Shown here: positions 42,217-54,888 of the stretch, in pieces
Numbering within the stretch: the stretch's first letter is position 1
How the letters are laid out: each line of letters starts with the position of its first letter
Assembly: GCF_036345995.1 (NCBI RefSeq)
Contig: NZ_CP107796.1
Location: forward strand, 1,798,001 to 1,862,000
Origin: Streptomyces sp. NBC_00557
GTDB lineage: Bacteria; Actinomycetota; Actinomycetes; Streptomycetales; Streptomycetaceae
Length of the DNA stretch: 64,000 nt
Reading direction: 5' to 3'
Made by a program: the position numbers and the translations under genes
Notes under the pieces: generated by a model
What the model saw: the letters and a program-made list of their open reading frames with translations, nothing else
Database searches by the model: none
Told to the model about the DNA's origin: nothing

Positions 42217-43311
42217 CTACTCCCAGCGCCCCCGCTTGAGCTCCATCGCGGCCTTCCCGGCGGCGCCCTTGCGTTTCCAGTCCCGTCGCAGCTCCGCGCG
42301 GACTCGCGCATCGGTCTTGGCGACGATCCACTGGTTCTCGCGCAGCAGTTTCCGGTAGCTCTCCAGCCGCCGCGGCGCGAGGTCGCCGCTCTCCACGGCC
42401 GACCGCACCGCGCAGTCCGGCTCGGTCTCGTGGGCGCAGTCGTGGAAGCGGCACCGCTCGGCCAGTTCCTCGATCTCGGTGAACACCTGGCCGACCCCGC
42501 TCTCGGCGTCGTACAGCCCGACACCCCGCAGTCCGGGGGTGTCGATGAGGACTCCGCCGGAGGGCAGGGCGAGCAGGTTGCGGGTGGTCGTGGTGTGCCG
42601 GCCCTTGCCGTCGACGTCCCGTGCGGCCCGTACGTCCATGACGTCCGCGCCGACCAGGGCGTTGGCCAGCGTGGACTTGCCCGCGCCGGACTGGCCGATC
42701 AGCACCGAGGTGCCGGCGCCGACGAGCGCGACGAGGACGTCGAGCCCCTCGCCGTGCAGGGCGCTGACGGTGAGCACCGGCACGCCGGGCGCGCTCGTCT
42801 CGACGTCCTGCACCAGGTGGGCGAGGGTGACCGGGTCCGGCACCAGGTCGGCCTTGGTCAGCACGACGACCGGCTGGGCGCCGGACTCCCAGGCCAGCGC
42901 GAGAAACCGTTCGACCCGGCCGAGGTCGAGGTCGACGGCGAGGGACACGGCGACGACGGCGTGGTCGACGTTGGCGGCGAGGATCTGCCCCTCGGACCGC
43001 TTGGAGGAGGTGGACCGCACGAAGGCGGTGCGGCGCGGCAGATACGCGCGCACATAGCGCGGGTCGCCGTCGGCGTCGACGGCGACCCAGTCCCCGGTGC
43101 ACACGACCTTCATCGGGTCCCGGGGCACGACGAACTCGGTGTCGGCACGGACGGTCCCGGCCGGGGTGACGATGTCGCACAGGCCGCGGTCGACCCGTAC
43201 GACACGGCCGGGCAGCAGCCCGTGGGCGGCGTGGGGCGCGAACGCCTCGGCCCAGGCGTCGTCCCAGCCGTAGGCGGCCAGAGCGGAGTACACAGCAGAG
43301 GTGGCAGTCAA
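42217..43311 (-). CDS. rsgA: Ribosome small-subunit GTPase A
   Basis: A 364-aa circularly permuted GTPase that checks late maturation of the 30S subunit. An N-terminal OB fold precedes the G domain in the permuted order G4 (TKAD), G1 (GQSGAGKSTL) and G3 (DTPGLRG). A C-terminal zinc-binding region (CRFHDCAHETEPDCAV) and basic tail (WKRKG) follow. The start is TTG 43311 with AAGGG 6-7 nt upstream; extending to ATG 43479 would add unrelated residues and overlap a possible leader peptide. The TTG start and leader suggest restrained translation. Confidence 0.92.
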   Translation of the reverse strand: MTATSAVYSALAAYGWDDAWAEAFAPHAAHGLLPGRVVRVDRGLCDIVTPAGTVRADTEFVVPRDPMKVVCTGDWVAVDADGDPRYVRAYLPRRTAFVRSTSSKRSEGQILAANVDHAVVAVSLAVDLDLGRVERFLALAWESGAQPVVVLTKADLVPDPVTLAHLVQDVETSAPGVPVLTVSALHGEGLDVLVALVGAGTSVLIGQSGAGKSTLANALVGADVMDVRAARDVDGKGRHTTTTRNLLALPSGGVLIDTPGLRGVGLYDAESGVGQVFTEIEELAERCRFHDCAHETEPDCAVRSAVESGDLAPRRLESYRKLLRENQWIVAKTDARVRAELRRDWKRKGAAGKAAMELKRGRWE

Positions 43312-43364
43312 GGGAGACCCTTCACAAGGGTGGCCCCGGGCGGCGCGTCGGGCGCGCGGTGGGT

Positions 43365-43436
43365 TCAGCCGGTGGCCACGGAGGTGGACTGGATGGATTC
43401 CTGGATGCGGGCAGCGCCCATCGCAATGACAGCCAT
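43365..43436 (-). CDS. Putative 23-aa leader peptide upstream of rsgA
   Basis: A 23-codon ORF beginning MAVIAMGAARIQES and ending TSVATG has an excellent ribosome site (GAGGAGG, 9 nt before ATG 43436). It ends 54 bp before the TTG start of rsgA. A small hairpin (GCACACC 43471-43477 with GGTGTGC 43483-43489) lies just upstream. It could be a translated leader that modulates rsgA, a small protein, or chance. The good Shine-Dalgarno contrasts with the weak start of rsgA itself. Confidence 0.45.
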   Translation of the reverse strand: MAVIAMGAARIQESIQSTSVATG

Positions 43437-43547
43437 CGGTCGACACCTCCTCGTCCCACGCGTGCTTCGCGCACACCACCTCGGTGTGCCCGCAAACGGT
43501 AGCCCGCCGCCTGGGCCCCTCGTCAACGCATTATTTCTTCCGGATGG

Positions 43548-45032
43548 TCAGCCGGCCGCGCAGGGTGCCCCGTTGAGCGTGAACCCGTACGGGGAGCGGT
43601 TCTCGGTCTGCCAGGTGCCGGTGAAGCCGAAGGACAGGGTGCCGTGGGCGGTGACGGCCTTGTCGTAGTCGGTGGCGGTGGCGGTGACGCGGGCGCCGTT
43701 CTGCTGGACGGTGGCGTCCCACATCTGGGCGACCCGCTGGCCGTCGGGATAGGTCCAGGAGACGCTCCAGCCGTCGAGGGGGCGGTCGGTGGTGACGGTG
43801 ACCGCGGCCTGGAAGCCGTCCCGCCACTGGTCGACGAGGTGGTAGGCGACCCGGCATTCGGCCGCGGGGGCGCTGCTGCGGGCGGGGCCCGGAGTGTGGG
43901 CGGCCGAGGAGGTGCTGCCCTGGGGTTCGGGGCGGGGCTTCCCGCCGCCGGTGCGGCGGGCCGTGCGCGTCTTGGAGGGGGCGGGGGTGGGGGCGGGCGC
44001 CTTCGGGGAGGGGGGCCGGCTGGTGGTGCGGGAGACGCTGGGGTCGGCTACCGGCTGCCGGTCGTCGCGGGCGGCGGCGCTGTCGTCGCCGGAGCCGCCG
44101 AACGGCATCATCGACACCCCCAGCGCCAGCGCCGACAGCAGTACGGCCGCGGCGAGCAGGCCGCCGCGCAGCGCCCGGTGGCGGCCGGCGCCGCCCTCCT
44201 CCGGTTCCCCGCCCGCCGCGTCGGCGCCGGGGCGGCCCGCGCCGAGGCGGACCTCGGCGGCGCGCCGGCGGCGTTCCAGGTAGGCGAGGCCGCCCCAGCC
44301 GATGACCCCGCCGGCCAGCGCGGCGGGCAGTCCGCCGCCGTGCAGGCGCAGGCACGCGGCGGCCTCGGCGCACCGCACGCAGGTCGCGAGGTGCCGGGAG
44401 AGGTCGTCCGGGGTGTCGGCGGCCGCCGAGCGGGTGACCGCGTCCAGCAGGCGGGCGTAGGAGCGGCACTCGGCGTCCATCGGGGTGTCCAGGTGGGCGC
44501 GGTGGCAGCGGTCCCGGAACAGGGTGCGGACCTGGTCGAGTTCGTCGGCGACGGTCGCCGGGTCCAGACCGAGCCGCCGGGCGACGGTGGGCAGCGGCAG
44601 CGCCTCCACCTCGGCGAGCCACAGCAGCGAGGCGTCTGCCTCCTGCAGGTCCCGGAGGCCGCGCAGGGCGACCGGCCGCTCCAGCGGCGGCCCGGAGAAG
44701 CGGGCGGCGTTGCCGGAGTTGAGCCACAGCCGCAGATCGGGGTCGAGCTTGTGGCCCTGGCCGTCGGCCTCCCAGGCGGCGGCGGTGTCGCGTACGGCGG
44801 TGAGGAGCGCCGGAATCGTGGGCAGGCGCGGGGTGCGGCGGCCCGCGCCGCGCACGTGCGTGCGGGCGGCGGCGCGGACCTCGCGCATGCCGAGCGCGAA
44901 CGCCTCGTTCGCCAGCTGATGGGCCGTCAGGGACCCGGAGGTGCACAGGTCCGCATAGCTGAGCACCGCGTCCCAGCCCTCCGAGAACAGCGCGGCCTCG
45001 GTGGCGTCCTTGGGGGTCGGCAGGTCGGGCAT
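43548..45032 (-). CDS. Sigma/anti-sigma-like membrane protein with external cellulose-binding domain
   Basis: A 494-aa protein of unusual layout. Residues 1-180 resemble a degenerate ECF sigma factor, with a region-4-like HTH (LPLPTVARRLGLDPATVADELDQVRTLFRDRC). Residues 210-228 carry an anti-sigma zinc motif (HLATCVRCAEAAAC). A transmembrane helix (about 290-309) and a Pro/Ser/Thr-rich linker (315-390) lead to a family-2 carbohydrate-binding module (393-491). The module has the end-to-end Cys393-Cys491 pair and binding tryptophans (Trp403, Trp422, Trp426, Trp474). It could sense cellulose or chitin outside and signal inside. ATG 45032 has AGGAG upstream. Confidence 0.82.
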   Translation of the reverse strand: MPDLPTPKDATEAALFSEGWDAVLSYADLCTSGSLTAHQLANEAFALGMREVRAAARTHVRGAGRRTPRLPTIPALLTAVRDTAAAWEADGQGHKLDPDLRLWLNSGNAARFSGPPLERPVALRGLRDLQEADASLLWLAEVEALPLPTVARRLGLDPATVADELDQVRTLFRDRCHRAHLDTPMDAECRSYARLLDAVTRSAAADTPDDLSRHLATCVRCAEAAACLRLHGGGLPAALAGGVIGWGGLAYLERRRRAAEVRLGAGRPGADAAGGEPEEGGAGRHRALRGGLLAAAVLLSALALGVSMMPFGGSGDDSAAARDDRQPVADPSVSRTTSRPPSPKAPAPTPAPSKTRTARRTGGGKPRPEPQGSTSSAAHTPGPARSSAPAAECRVAYHLVDQWRDGFQAAVTVTTDRPLDGWSVSWTYPDGQRVAQMWDATVQQNGARVTATATDYDKAVTAHGTLSFGFTGTWQTENRSPYGFTLNGAPCAAG

Positions 45033-45269
45033 CGGACTCCTGCATCCACGAGCGAGGGCAACTCACCATAGAAGGAAAGGAGTTGCGGGGTGCCTCGCGG
45101 CAGGGCACAGAGCCTTTCACGTCCCTGACAGAACTGACAAGCGGCCTGTTCACACCCGCTTACCGACGGTGGCGGCCAGGATGCGTGACGCGACGGGCCC
45201 GCGACTCCGGCCTCCTGTACGGACGCCGGAGCCGTTTCGCTCACCGCACGGCCGGCCCGGTGCGCGGGA

Positions 45270-46613
45270 TCAGGCCTCGGCCGGCGTCCGAGGGGCGTCC
45301 GCCACCGGTTCGTCCGCCGGCAGGCTGTCCATGAAGGAGCTGACGGAGAAGACGGCGCGGCCGGGTCCGGGCGGGCCGTAGCCGGGCGGGGAGGAGAGCC
45401 CGAAGTCGTCCATGGTCTGGCGGTAGGCCTGGAGCAGCCGGATGTGGTACTCCAGCGGCGCGCCCTGCGGATTGGCCTTGCCGAGCGGGGTGGTGGGCTC
45501 GGGGCACCAGGTGGTGAAGCGGGGCGTGATGCCGTGCGACATGAAGAAGCGCAGGCCCTCGGTGGTGGACGCGATCGCCTCGTCCACCGTCGTGAAGCCG
45601 AACGGCTCGGCCATCTCCACGCCCGCGACGAAGTTGGGGATCACGTTGCGCGCGCCGAACACCTCCGCGGAGTCCAGGATGCGCCTGTGCCACTCGTCCC
45701 GGCCGACGTACCGCTCCTTGCCGGGGCAGTACAGCTCGAACAGGCGCCGGTCCCACACCTCGAAGTTGGGGTGGTAGATCTGCACGCCGTAGTCCTTGAA
45801 GCGCTGCACGTCCGCCTTCGGCAGCGCCTGGGCGACGACCTTGCCGATCCAGCGGCCGGGGAAGCGCTCCTCGATGGCCTTGGCGTAGTGGCCGTAGAAG
45901 TCGGCCTCGTCGCGGCCCGCCACCTTGGAGGTGATCGCGCCGCCGGTGAGGGTGTAGGCGGTGGACGCCTTCTGGGTGTCGTACCGGTCGATGATCTCGA
46001 GGGCCTCCAGCACCTCCTCGACGTCCTTGACACCGGTGTACGGCCGCCCGGCCGCCTTGTGCTGGCGCCAGTTGTGGTTGATGTCGCAGTACTGGCACTC
46101 CTCCTTGGCGCCGAAGTACTGGCAGACCCGGAAGACGGTGAGGTAGATCAGGTAGCCCCACTGGATGGTCGGGGCCACCTCCATCACGGACTTCCCGTTG
46201 GACAGGGTGTGCCGGTAGTACTCCGGCATGGGCGGCACCCCGACGTCGGCGATGCGCCTGCCGTCGAGGTAGAGCCCGAGCAGCCCCTCCTCGTCGGCGG
46301 CCACCCGGTACGGCGAGGCCGGGTTCACCCGCACGGAGACGACGGTGCGGCGCAGGTCGTACGGGCCGCCCGTGAGGATGATCTCCTCGGGCGGGCGGCG
46401 CAGCGCGGCCTCGCCCAGTTCGGGCAGGGTCCCGTGGTCGAAGGAGAAGATGAAGTACGACTTCGGTTTGACCTCGCCGTCCTCGTTGTCGCTGAGGGCG
46501 GACGGGTCGAAGGCGACGCCCCCGCGGAGCAGGTCCTCCTTGAAGACGGCTTCCCGTGGCACATGCGGGAACCGCTCCATCAGATCCTCGACCAGCGCGG
46601 TACGACTGCCCAT
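45270..46613 (-). CDS. Radical SAM protein with CX8CX2C cluster motif
   Basis: A 447-aa protein. The likely [4Fe-4S] ligands are Cys164, Cys173 and Cys176 in FRVCQYFGAKEECQYCDINHNW, a CX8CX2C spacing rather than the usual CX3CX2C. A radical-SAM-like barrel follows (TAYTLTGGAITSK resembles the SAM-binding GGE region; NFVAGVEMAEPFGF comes later). The ~160-residue N-terminal part (ADEEGLLGLYLDGRRIADVGVPPMPEYYRH) is not one I can name. ATG 46613 has GGGAGGAG upstream. A PNPOx-like gene lies 58 bp upstream in the same direction. The substrate is unknown. Confidence 0.8.
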   Translation of the reverse strand: MGSRTALVEDLMERFPHVPREAVFKEDLLRGGVAFDPSALSDNEDGEVKPKSYFIFSFDHGTLPELGEAALRRPPEEIILTGGPYDLRRTVVSVRVNPASPYRVAADEEGLLGLYLDGRRIADVGVPPMPEYYRHTLSNGKSVMEVAPTIQWGYLIYLTVFRVCQYFGAKEECQYCDINHNWRQHKAAGRPYTGVKDVEEVLEALEIIDRYDTQKASTAYTLTGGAITSKVAGRDEADFYGHYAKAIEERFPGRWIGKVVAQALPKADVQRFKDYGVQIYHPNFEVWDRRLFELYCPGKERYVGRDEWHRRILDSAEVFGARNVIPNFVAGVEMAEPFGFTTVDEAIASTTEGLRFFMSHGITPRFTTWCPEPTTPLGKANPQGAPLEYHIRLLQAYRQTMDDFGLSSPPGYGPPGPGRAVFSVSSFMDSLPADEPVADAPRTPAEA

Positions 46614-46671
46614 CCGTCTGTCTCCTCCCGGTTCAGGCGTACGTCTCACACCGTATGCCCCCGCCTGCGGC

Positions 46672-47346
46672 TCAGCCGTGCCGGGTCCCCGCACGACGGG
46701 CGATGTGCTCCGGTACGGCCGTCCCGGCGGGCAGCGCCGGGTCGGGCTCGGGGTCGCCCCAGACGGTGGTCAGCGGCAGGACGCCGGCCCACAGGCCGAG
46801 GGCCGCGTCGGGACCGTCGCCGTCGTCCGGGGCGCCGGTGCGGATCTTGCCGGACGCCTCCTGGAGGGAGAGGGCGAGGAGGGTGGTGGCGGCCAGCTCC
46901 TTGCGGCTGGGGCGGCGGGCGTACGACCACTGGCCGGGCGCGCAGTGCTCGGTGAGCCGGCGCAGGCCGGCCAGCTTCTCCTCGGGGTCGGTGACCTTGC
47001 GGGCGGTGCCGTGGATCATGGCGCTGCGGTAGTTGACGCCGTGTTCGAAGACGGACCGGGCGAGCACGAGCCCGTCCACGTGCGTGACGGTCACGCACAC
47101 CGGGGTGTCGCCGGCCAGGCTGCGGCTGGCCACGGATCCGTGCAGATAGAGCCGGTGCTCGTCCCGCCCGTACACCGTGGGCACGACGACGGGCCGCCCC
47201 TCGACCAGCACGCCGAGATGGCACACGAAGGCGGCGTCGAGGATCGCCTCCAGCTCGGCCCGTTCGAGGCTGCCCTGCTCGCGCAGCCGATGGTGCCGCG
47301 TGCGGTCGGTGACGGGCAGGCGGGCGGGAAGCGGTTCCTGGATCAT
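46672..47346 (-). CDS. Pyridoxamine 5'-phosphate oxidase-family (FMN split-barrel) protein
   Basis: A 224-aa protein of the NimA/Pyridox_ox_2-like group: AILDAAFVCHLGVLVEGRPVVVPTVYGRDEHRLYLHGSVASRSL, then VCVTVTHVDGLVLARSVFEHGVNYRSAMIHGTARKV, and KLAGLRRLTEHCAPGQW. Such proteins bind FMN or F420. Nitroreductase or heme-related roles are known for relatives, but none can be assigned here. ATG 47346 faces aldO across a 155-bp gap with two palindromes. It is probably co-transcribed with the radical SAM gene 58 bp downstream. Confidence 0.82.
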   Translation of the reverse strand: MIQEPLPARLPVTDRTRHHRLREQGSLERAELEAILDAAFVCHLGVLVEGRPVVVPTVYGRDEHRLYLHGSVASRSLAGDTPVCVTVTHVDGLVLARSVFEHGVNYRSAMIHGTARKVTDPEEKLAGLRRLTEHCAPGQWSYARRPSRKELAATTLLALSLQEASGKIRTGAPDDGDGPDAALGLWAGVLPLTTVWGDPEPDPALPAGTAVPEHIARRAGTRHG

Positions 47347-47363
47347 GAGCCGAAGGTACCGAT

Positions 47364-47404
47364 ATCGCAGCGATCAGACCAGGGAAATGTCGATCACATC
47401 GACA
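47364..47404. promoter_or_regulatory. Two palindromes between aldO and the split-barrel gene
   Basis: ATCGC-A-GCGAT (47364-47374) and TGTCGAT-CAC-ATCGACA (47388-47404) both have perfect arms and share the ATCG core. They lie in the divergent promoter region and could bind one regulator controlling both directions. Confidence 0.5.
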
Positions 47405-47462
47405 CTCATCCTCACGGCAACGAAATCCGCAGCAGGCCTCCCGGTCGGCCCGTGCCGGATGA

Positions 47463-48776
<1,314 letters not shown>

Positions 48777-48913
48777 CCGCCCGCCCGGCCGGACTTCCTC
48801 CATCCCCTTTCCTAAGCCTTGTCGAATCTCCCTTCCAGCCCATAGCCTGGCGCCCGCGCCGGTGCCGAGACCGCCGGCCGGGTCCGGCTGGACGGGAGGG
48901 GAGGCGCAGCCGC

Positions 48914-50161
48914 GTGAAGCGCACATCACGTGACATCCGCACCGCGAACCGCTACGAGGTGTTGCGCCAGATCATCGCCGGGTCTCCCACCTCCCGGCAG
49001 GAGCTGGCCGCCGCCACCGGGCTGAGCCTGGCCACGGTCGCCACCCTGGTCGGCGAGCTGCTCGACCTCCGCATGATCACCGAGGTGGGGTTCGAGGACT
49101 CGGCCGGCGGCCGGCCGCGGGGACTGGTGGCCGTCAACGCGTCGGGGGGCGCGTTGATCGGCGTCGACATCGCGGAGACGTACGTCCATGCCGAGCTGTT
49201 CGACCTGGCGCTGAACGTGCTGGCCCGCGCCGACGAGGAGATGCGGCCCGGCGAGAGCCGCCCGGAGCAGGTGGTGGGCCATGTGGCCGCGGCCGTCGGC
49301 TCCGTGGTGGCGCAGGCCGGCATCGAGGCGGCCCGGGTGCTCGGTGTCGGGGTGAGCGTGCCGGGCCAGGTGGACCGGGACACCGGCGTCGCCGAGTACG
49401 CGCCCAACTTCGACTGGCACGACGTGCCGTTGCTCGATCTCCTCGCGGAACACATCGCCTACCCGCTTCATCTGGACAACCCGCTGCGCGCCTGCACGGT
49501 GGCCGAGCTGTGGTTCGGGGCCGCGCGGGGACGCGGGGACGCGGTCGTGGTCAATCTCGGCACGGGGGTCGGCGCCGGTCTGGCCCTCGGCGGCGGGCTG
49601 CACCGGGGCGTGAGCAACAGCGCCGGCGAGTGGGGCCACACCACGCTCGTGCTGGACGGGCGGCTGTGCCACTGCGGCAACCACGGGTGCGTCGAGACGT
49701 ACGTGGGCGCGCCCGGCATCATGCAGAACCTGCGCGAACTCAGCCCGCAGTCCCCGCTGTTGCACCCCGAGGACCAGACGGCCACCATCGACGCGCTGGC
49801 CCGCGCGGTCGCCGCCGAGGACCCGGTCGCACTGAAGGTGGTCCGGGACACCGCCCGCTACCTGGGCGCCGGCATCTCCGACCTGATCAACCTGCTCAAC
49901 CCGGAAGTGGTCGTGCTCAGCAGCTGGGTCGCCGCCCGGCTGGGCGAGCCGCTGCTCGGCGAGGTCCGCCAGGCCGTCGCCCGGCACGCGCTGCGCCGGC
50001 CGCTGGCCGCCACGGAGATCGTCCTGTCCCCGATCCCCACCGACCCGGTGTCCCTGGGCGCGGCCACGTTCGCGCTGGAGGGTGCGCTGCAGTCCGTCGC
50101 GCACAGGTCCGCGAAACGCGGCGCCGCGCACGCGAGGGGCCGTACCGCACCGTTTTCGTGA
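48914..50161 (+). CDS. ROK-family transcriptional regulator
   Basis: A 415-aa ROK protein. The N-terminal winged helix is NRYEVLRQIIAGSPTSRQELAAATGLSLATVATLVGELLDL. The sugar-kinase-like domain has the phosphate-binding stretch VVNLGTGVGAGLALGGGLHRG and the zinc motif CHCGNHGCVETY. ROK regulators release DNA on binding a sugar. It starts at GTG 48914 behind a purine-rich GGGAGGGGAGG. It lies 86 bp upstream of a GH2 beta-galactosidase in the same direction and is probably its regulator. Confidence 0.93.
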   Translation: MKRTSRDIRTANRYEVLRQIIAGSPTSRQELAAATGLSLATVATLVGELLDLRMITEVGFEDSAGGRPRGLVAVNASGGALIGVDIAETYVHAELFDLALNVLARADEEMRPGESRPEQVVGHVAAAVGSVVAQAGIEAARVLGVGVSVPGQVDRDTGVAEYAPNFDWHDVPLLDLLAEHIAYPLHLDNPLRACTVAELWFGAARGRGDAVVVNLGTGVGAGLALGGGLHRGVSNSAGEWGHTTLVLDGRLCHCGNHGCVETYVGAPGIMQNLRELSPQSPLLHPEDQTATIDALARAVAAEDPVALKVVRDTARYLGAGISDLINLLNPEVVVLSSWVAARLGEPLLGEVRQAVARHALRRPLAATEIVLSPIPTDPVSLGAATFALEGALQSVAHRSAKRGAAHARGRTAPFS

Positions 50162-50235
50162 CGACGGCTGTTCGTCTTCCTCTTTCCAGCGCCGGCTGGT
50201 GCAGGGGGATCGCGCAGACCGGCATCAAGGGCTGA

Positions 50236-53124
<2,889 letters not shown>

Positions 53125-53147
53125 CCACCACGGCCCCGGCACCACCC

Positions 53148-53178
53148 CGGCCGGCCGGGTCTCCCACCCGGCCGGCCG
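53148..53178 (+). terminator. lacZ terminator, perfect 13-bp hairpin
   Basis: CGGCCGGCCGGGT pairs with ACCCGGCCGGCCG around CTCCC. It begins 24 bp after the lacZ stop. Confidence 0.75.
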
Positions 53179-53320
53179 CGCTCACACCGGCGCCCGCCCG
53201 CTGCGCCGGCGCGCCGGGACGGGCCGGTGCGGGACCGGCCGTGCGCAGTTCAGGGGGCCGCTCACCTGCTATACCTAGGGCCTCAACCAGGGCTCCCAGG
53301 ACAAGGAAAGGCAGGCTTGC

Positions 53321-53917
53321 ATGGCCCGGGCCGGCGTCACCGTCGAGCGGCTGGTCGCGGCGGCTGCCGAGCTTGCCGACGAGGCGGGCTTCGCGCACGT
53401 CACGCTGTCCGCGCTGGCCCGGCGGTTCGGGGTGAAGGACGCGAGTCTGTACTCGCATGTCCGGGGGCTGGACGACCTGCGTACCCGGCTCGCGCTGTAC
53501 GCCGGCGGTGAGCTGATCGACCGGATCGCGCCGGCCGTCGCGGGCCGCGCGGGCAAGGACGCGCTGGCCGCCTTCGCCGGCGCCTACCGGGCCTACGCGC
53601 TGGAGCACCCCGGCCGGTACGCGGCCACCCAGATCCGTATCGACCAGTCGCTCGTCGCCGACTCCCCCGCGATGCGCCGGACCGCCGAGATCACCTACGG
53701 CATGCTGCGCGGCTACGGCCTTCAGGAGCCCGACCTGACCGACGCCGTACGCCTGCTGCGCAGCACCTTCCACGGCTACTGCGCCCTGGAGTCCTGTGGC
53801 GGCTTCGGCGCCGACCGGGACGTACAGGCCTCCTGGGACAAGGCGGTCGACGCGCTGCACCTGGCCCTCACCCACTGGCCGCGCGAGACGGCGCGGGGGG
53901 ACGCCGGCGCCGGCTGA
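53321..53917 (+). CDS. TetR-family transcriptional regulator (WHG-type C-domain)
   Basis: A 198-aa repressor. The N-terminal HTH is VTVERLVAAAAELADEAGFAHVTLSALARRFGVKDASLYSHVRGLDDL. The ligand domain resembles the TetR_C WHG group (AYRAYALEHPGRYAATQI, and LRSTFHGYCALESCGGFG). ATG 53321 follows AAGGAAAGG at a slightly long distance. It ends 2 bp before the stop of the convergent PEP-mutase family gene, with no room for a terminator. Its target is unknown. Confidence 0.9.
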   Translation: MARAGVTVERLVAAAAELADEAGFAHVTLSALARRFGVKDASLYSHVRGLDDLRTRLALYAGGELIDRIAPAVAGRAGKDALAAFAGAYRAYALEHPGRYAATQIRIDQSLVADSPAMRRTAEITYGMLRGYGLQEPDLTDAVRLLRSTFHGYCALESCGGFGADRDVQASWDKAVDALHLALTHWPRETARGDAGAG

Positions 53918-53919
53918 CG

Positions 53920-54822
53920 TCACCCTTGGGTCGCGGGGTGTCCCTTGCCCAGGCCCGGACCTTCCTGCCGCGGGGCAGCGTCGCCCGGGCAGGGCGCACC
54001 CCTGTGCGTCTGACGCCCTGTCACGTCGAGGCGATCACCGCCCGGGTGCGGGCGGCCGAGCGCCTGCACCTCCCCGTAGGACGGCGTGGCGCCCTCCGGC
54101 GCGCGCCCGTCCGCCACGGCGGCCATCGCCTCCACCGCCGCGCCCAGCGCCCGCCGGTAGAGCAGCGAGCCGACGCTGACCCGGCGCACGCCGAGGCCGG
54201 CCAGCTCGGCGACCGTCGGCCCCGCGGGCGACCAGAGGATGTTCAGGGGCAGATCGAGGTGCCGTACGAGGGCGGCGATGCGCCCGGGATCGGTCAGACC
54301 GGGCACGAACACCCCGTCGGCGCCCGCCTGCCGGTAGGCCTCCAGGCGCCGCAGGGTGTCCCGCTCGTCGCCGTCGCCGCACCAGTGCGTGTCGGTGCGG
54401 GCGTTGACGAACAGGCCCGGTGCGGCGGCCTTCACCGCGGCGATCTTCGCCGCGTGCCGGTCGGCCGGCCCCAGCGCGTCCTCCAGGTTGATCCCGGCCG
54501 CGCCGGCCGCCCACACCGCGCGCGCCAGCTCCGCCACGTCGTCGGGGTCCCGGCTGAAGCCGTCCTCGGCGTCGACCGACAGGAGGAAGGGTTCCGCACC
54601 GAGGGTCCGGGCGAGCCGGACCGTCTGCTCGCGGGTCGCGCCCCGGCCGTCGGGCAGCCCGTCGGCCGCCGCCACGGCCAGGCTCGTGGTGCCGATCGCC
54701 GGGAAGCCGCGCGCGGCGAGCGCCGCCGCCGAGGCGTGGTCCCAGGCGTTGGGCAGCAGCAGCGGCTCGCCGGGCCGGTGGTGGAGCGCGGCGAACGGGG
54801 TCCGGGGGTGCTCTGCGGTCAT
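53920..54822 (-). CDS. Isocitrate lyase/PEP mutase family protein
   Basis: A 300-aa TIM-barrel protein of the PEP mutase/isocitrate lyase superfamily. Core elements are LLLPNAWDHASAAALAARGFPAIGTTS, the metal site SVDAEDGFSRD, INLEDA and NARTDTHW. The catalytic-loop Cys typical of methylisocitrate lyase is not evident, as in the large group of uncharacterised oxaloacetate hydrolase/PEP mutase-like proteins. The C-terminal ~50 residues are low complexity. It converges tail-to-tail with the TetR gene. The substrate is probably a 2-oxo or C-C cleavable acid; not assignable. Confidence 0.85.
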   Translation of the reverse strand: MTAEHPRTPFAALHHRPGEPLLLPNAWDHASAAALAARGFPAIGTTSLAVAAADGLPDGRGATREQTVRLARTLGAEPFLLSVDAEDGFSRDPDDVAELARAVWAAGAAGINLEDALGPADRHAAKIAAVKAAAPGLFVNARTDTHWCGDGDERDTLRRLEAYRQAGADGVFVPGLTDPGRIAALVRHLDLPLNILWSPAGPTVAELAGLGVRRVSVGSLLYRRALGAAVEAMAAVADGRAPEGATPSYGEVQALGRPHPGGDRLDVTGRQTHRGAPCPGDAAPRQEGPGLGKGHPATQG

Positions 54823-54888
54823 ACGGCCACGCTAGGACCGGAACCCTTCGGCGCCCGCCGAACCGTGGCTCCGCCCGCCCCGCGCCCC

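Noticed and set aside
50158..50235. 25-codon GTG ORF overlapping the ROK stop, ending just before lacZ
   Set aside because: No own ribosome site, unconvincing composition; probably the untranslated spacer between ROK and lacZ.
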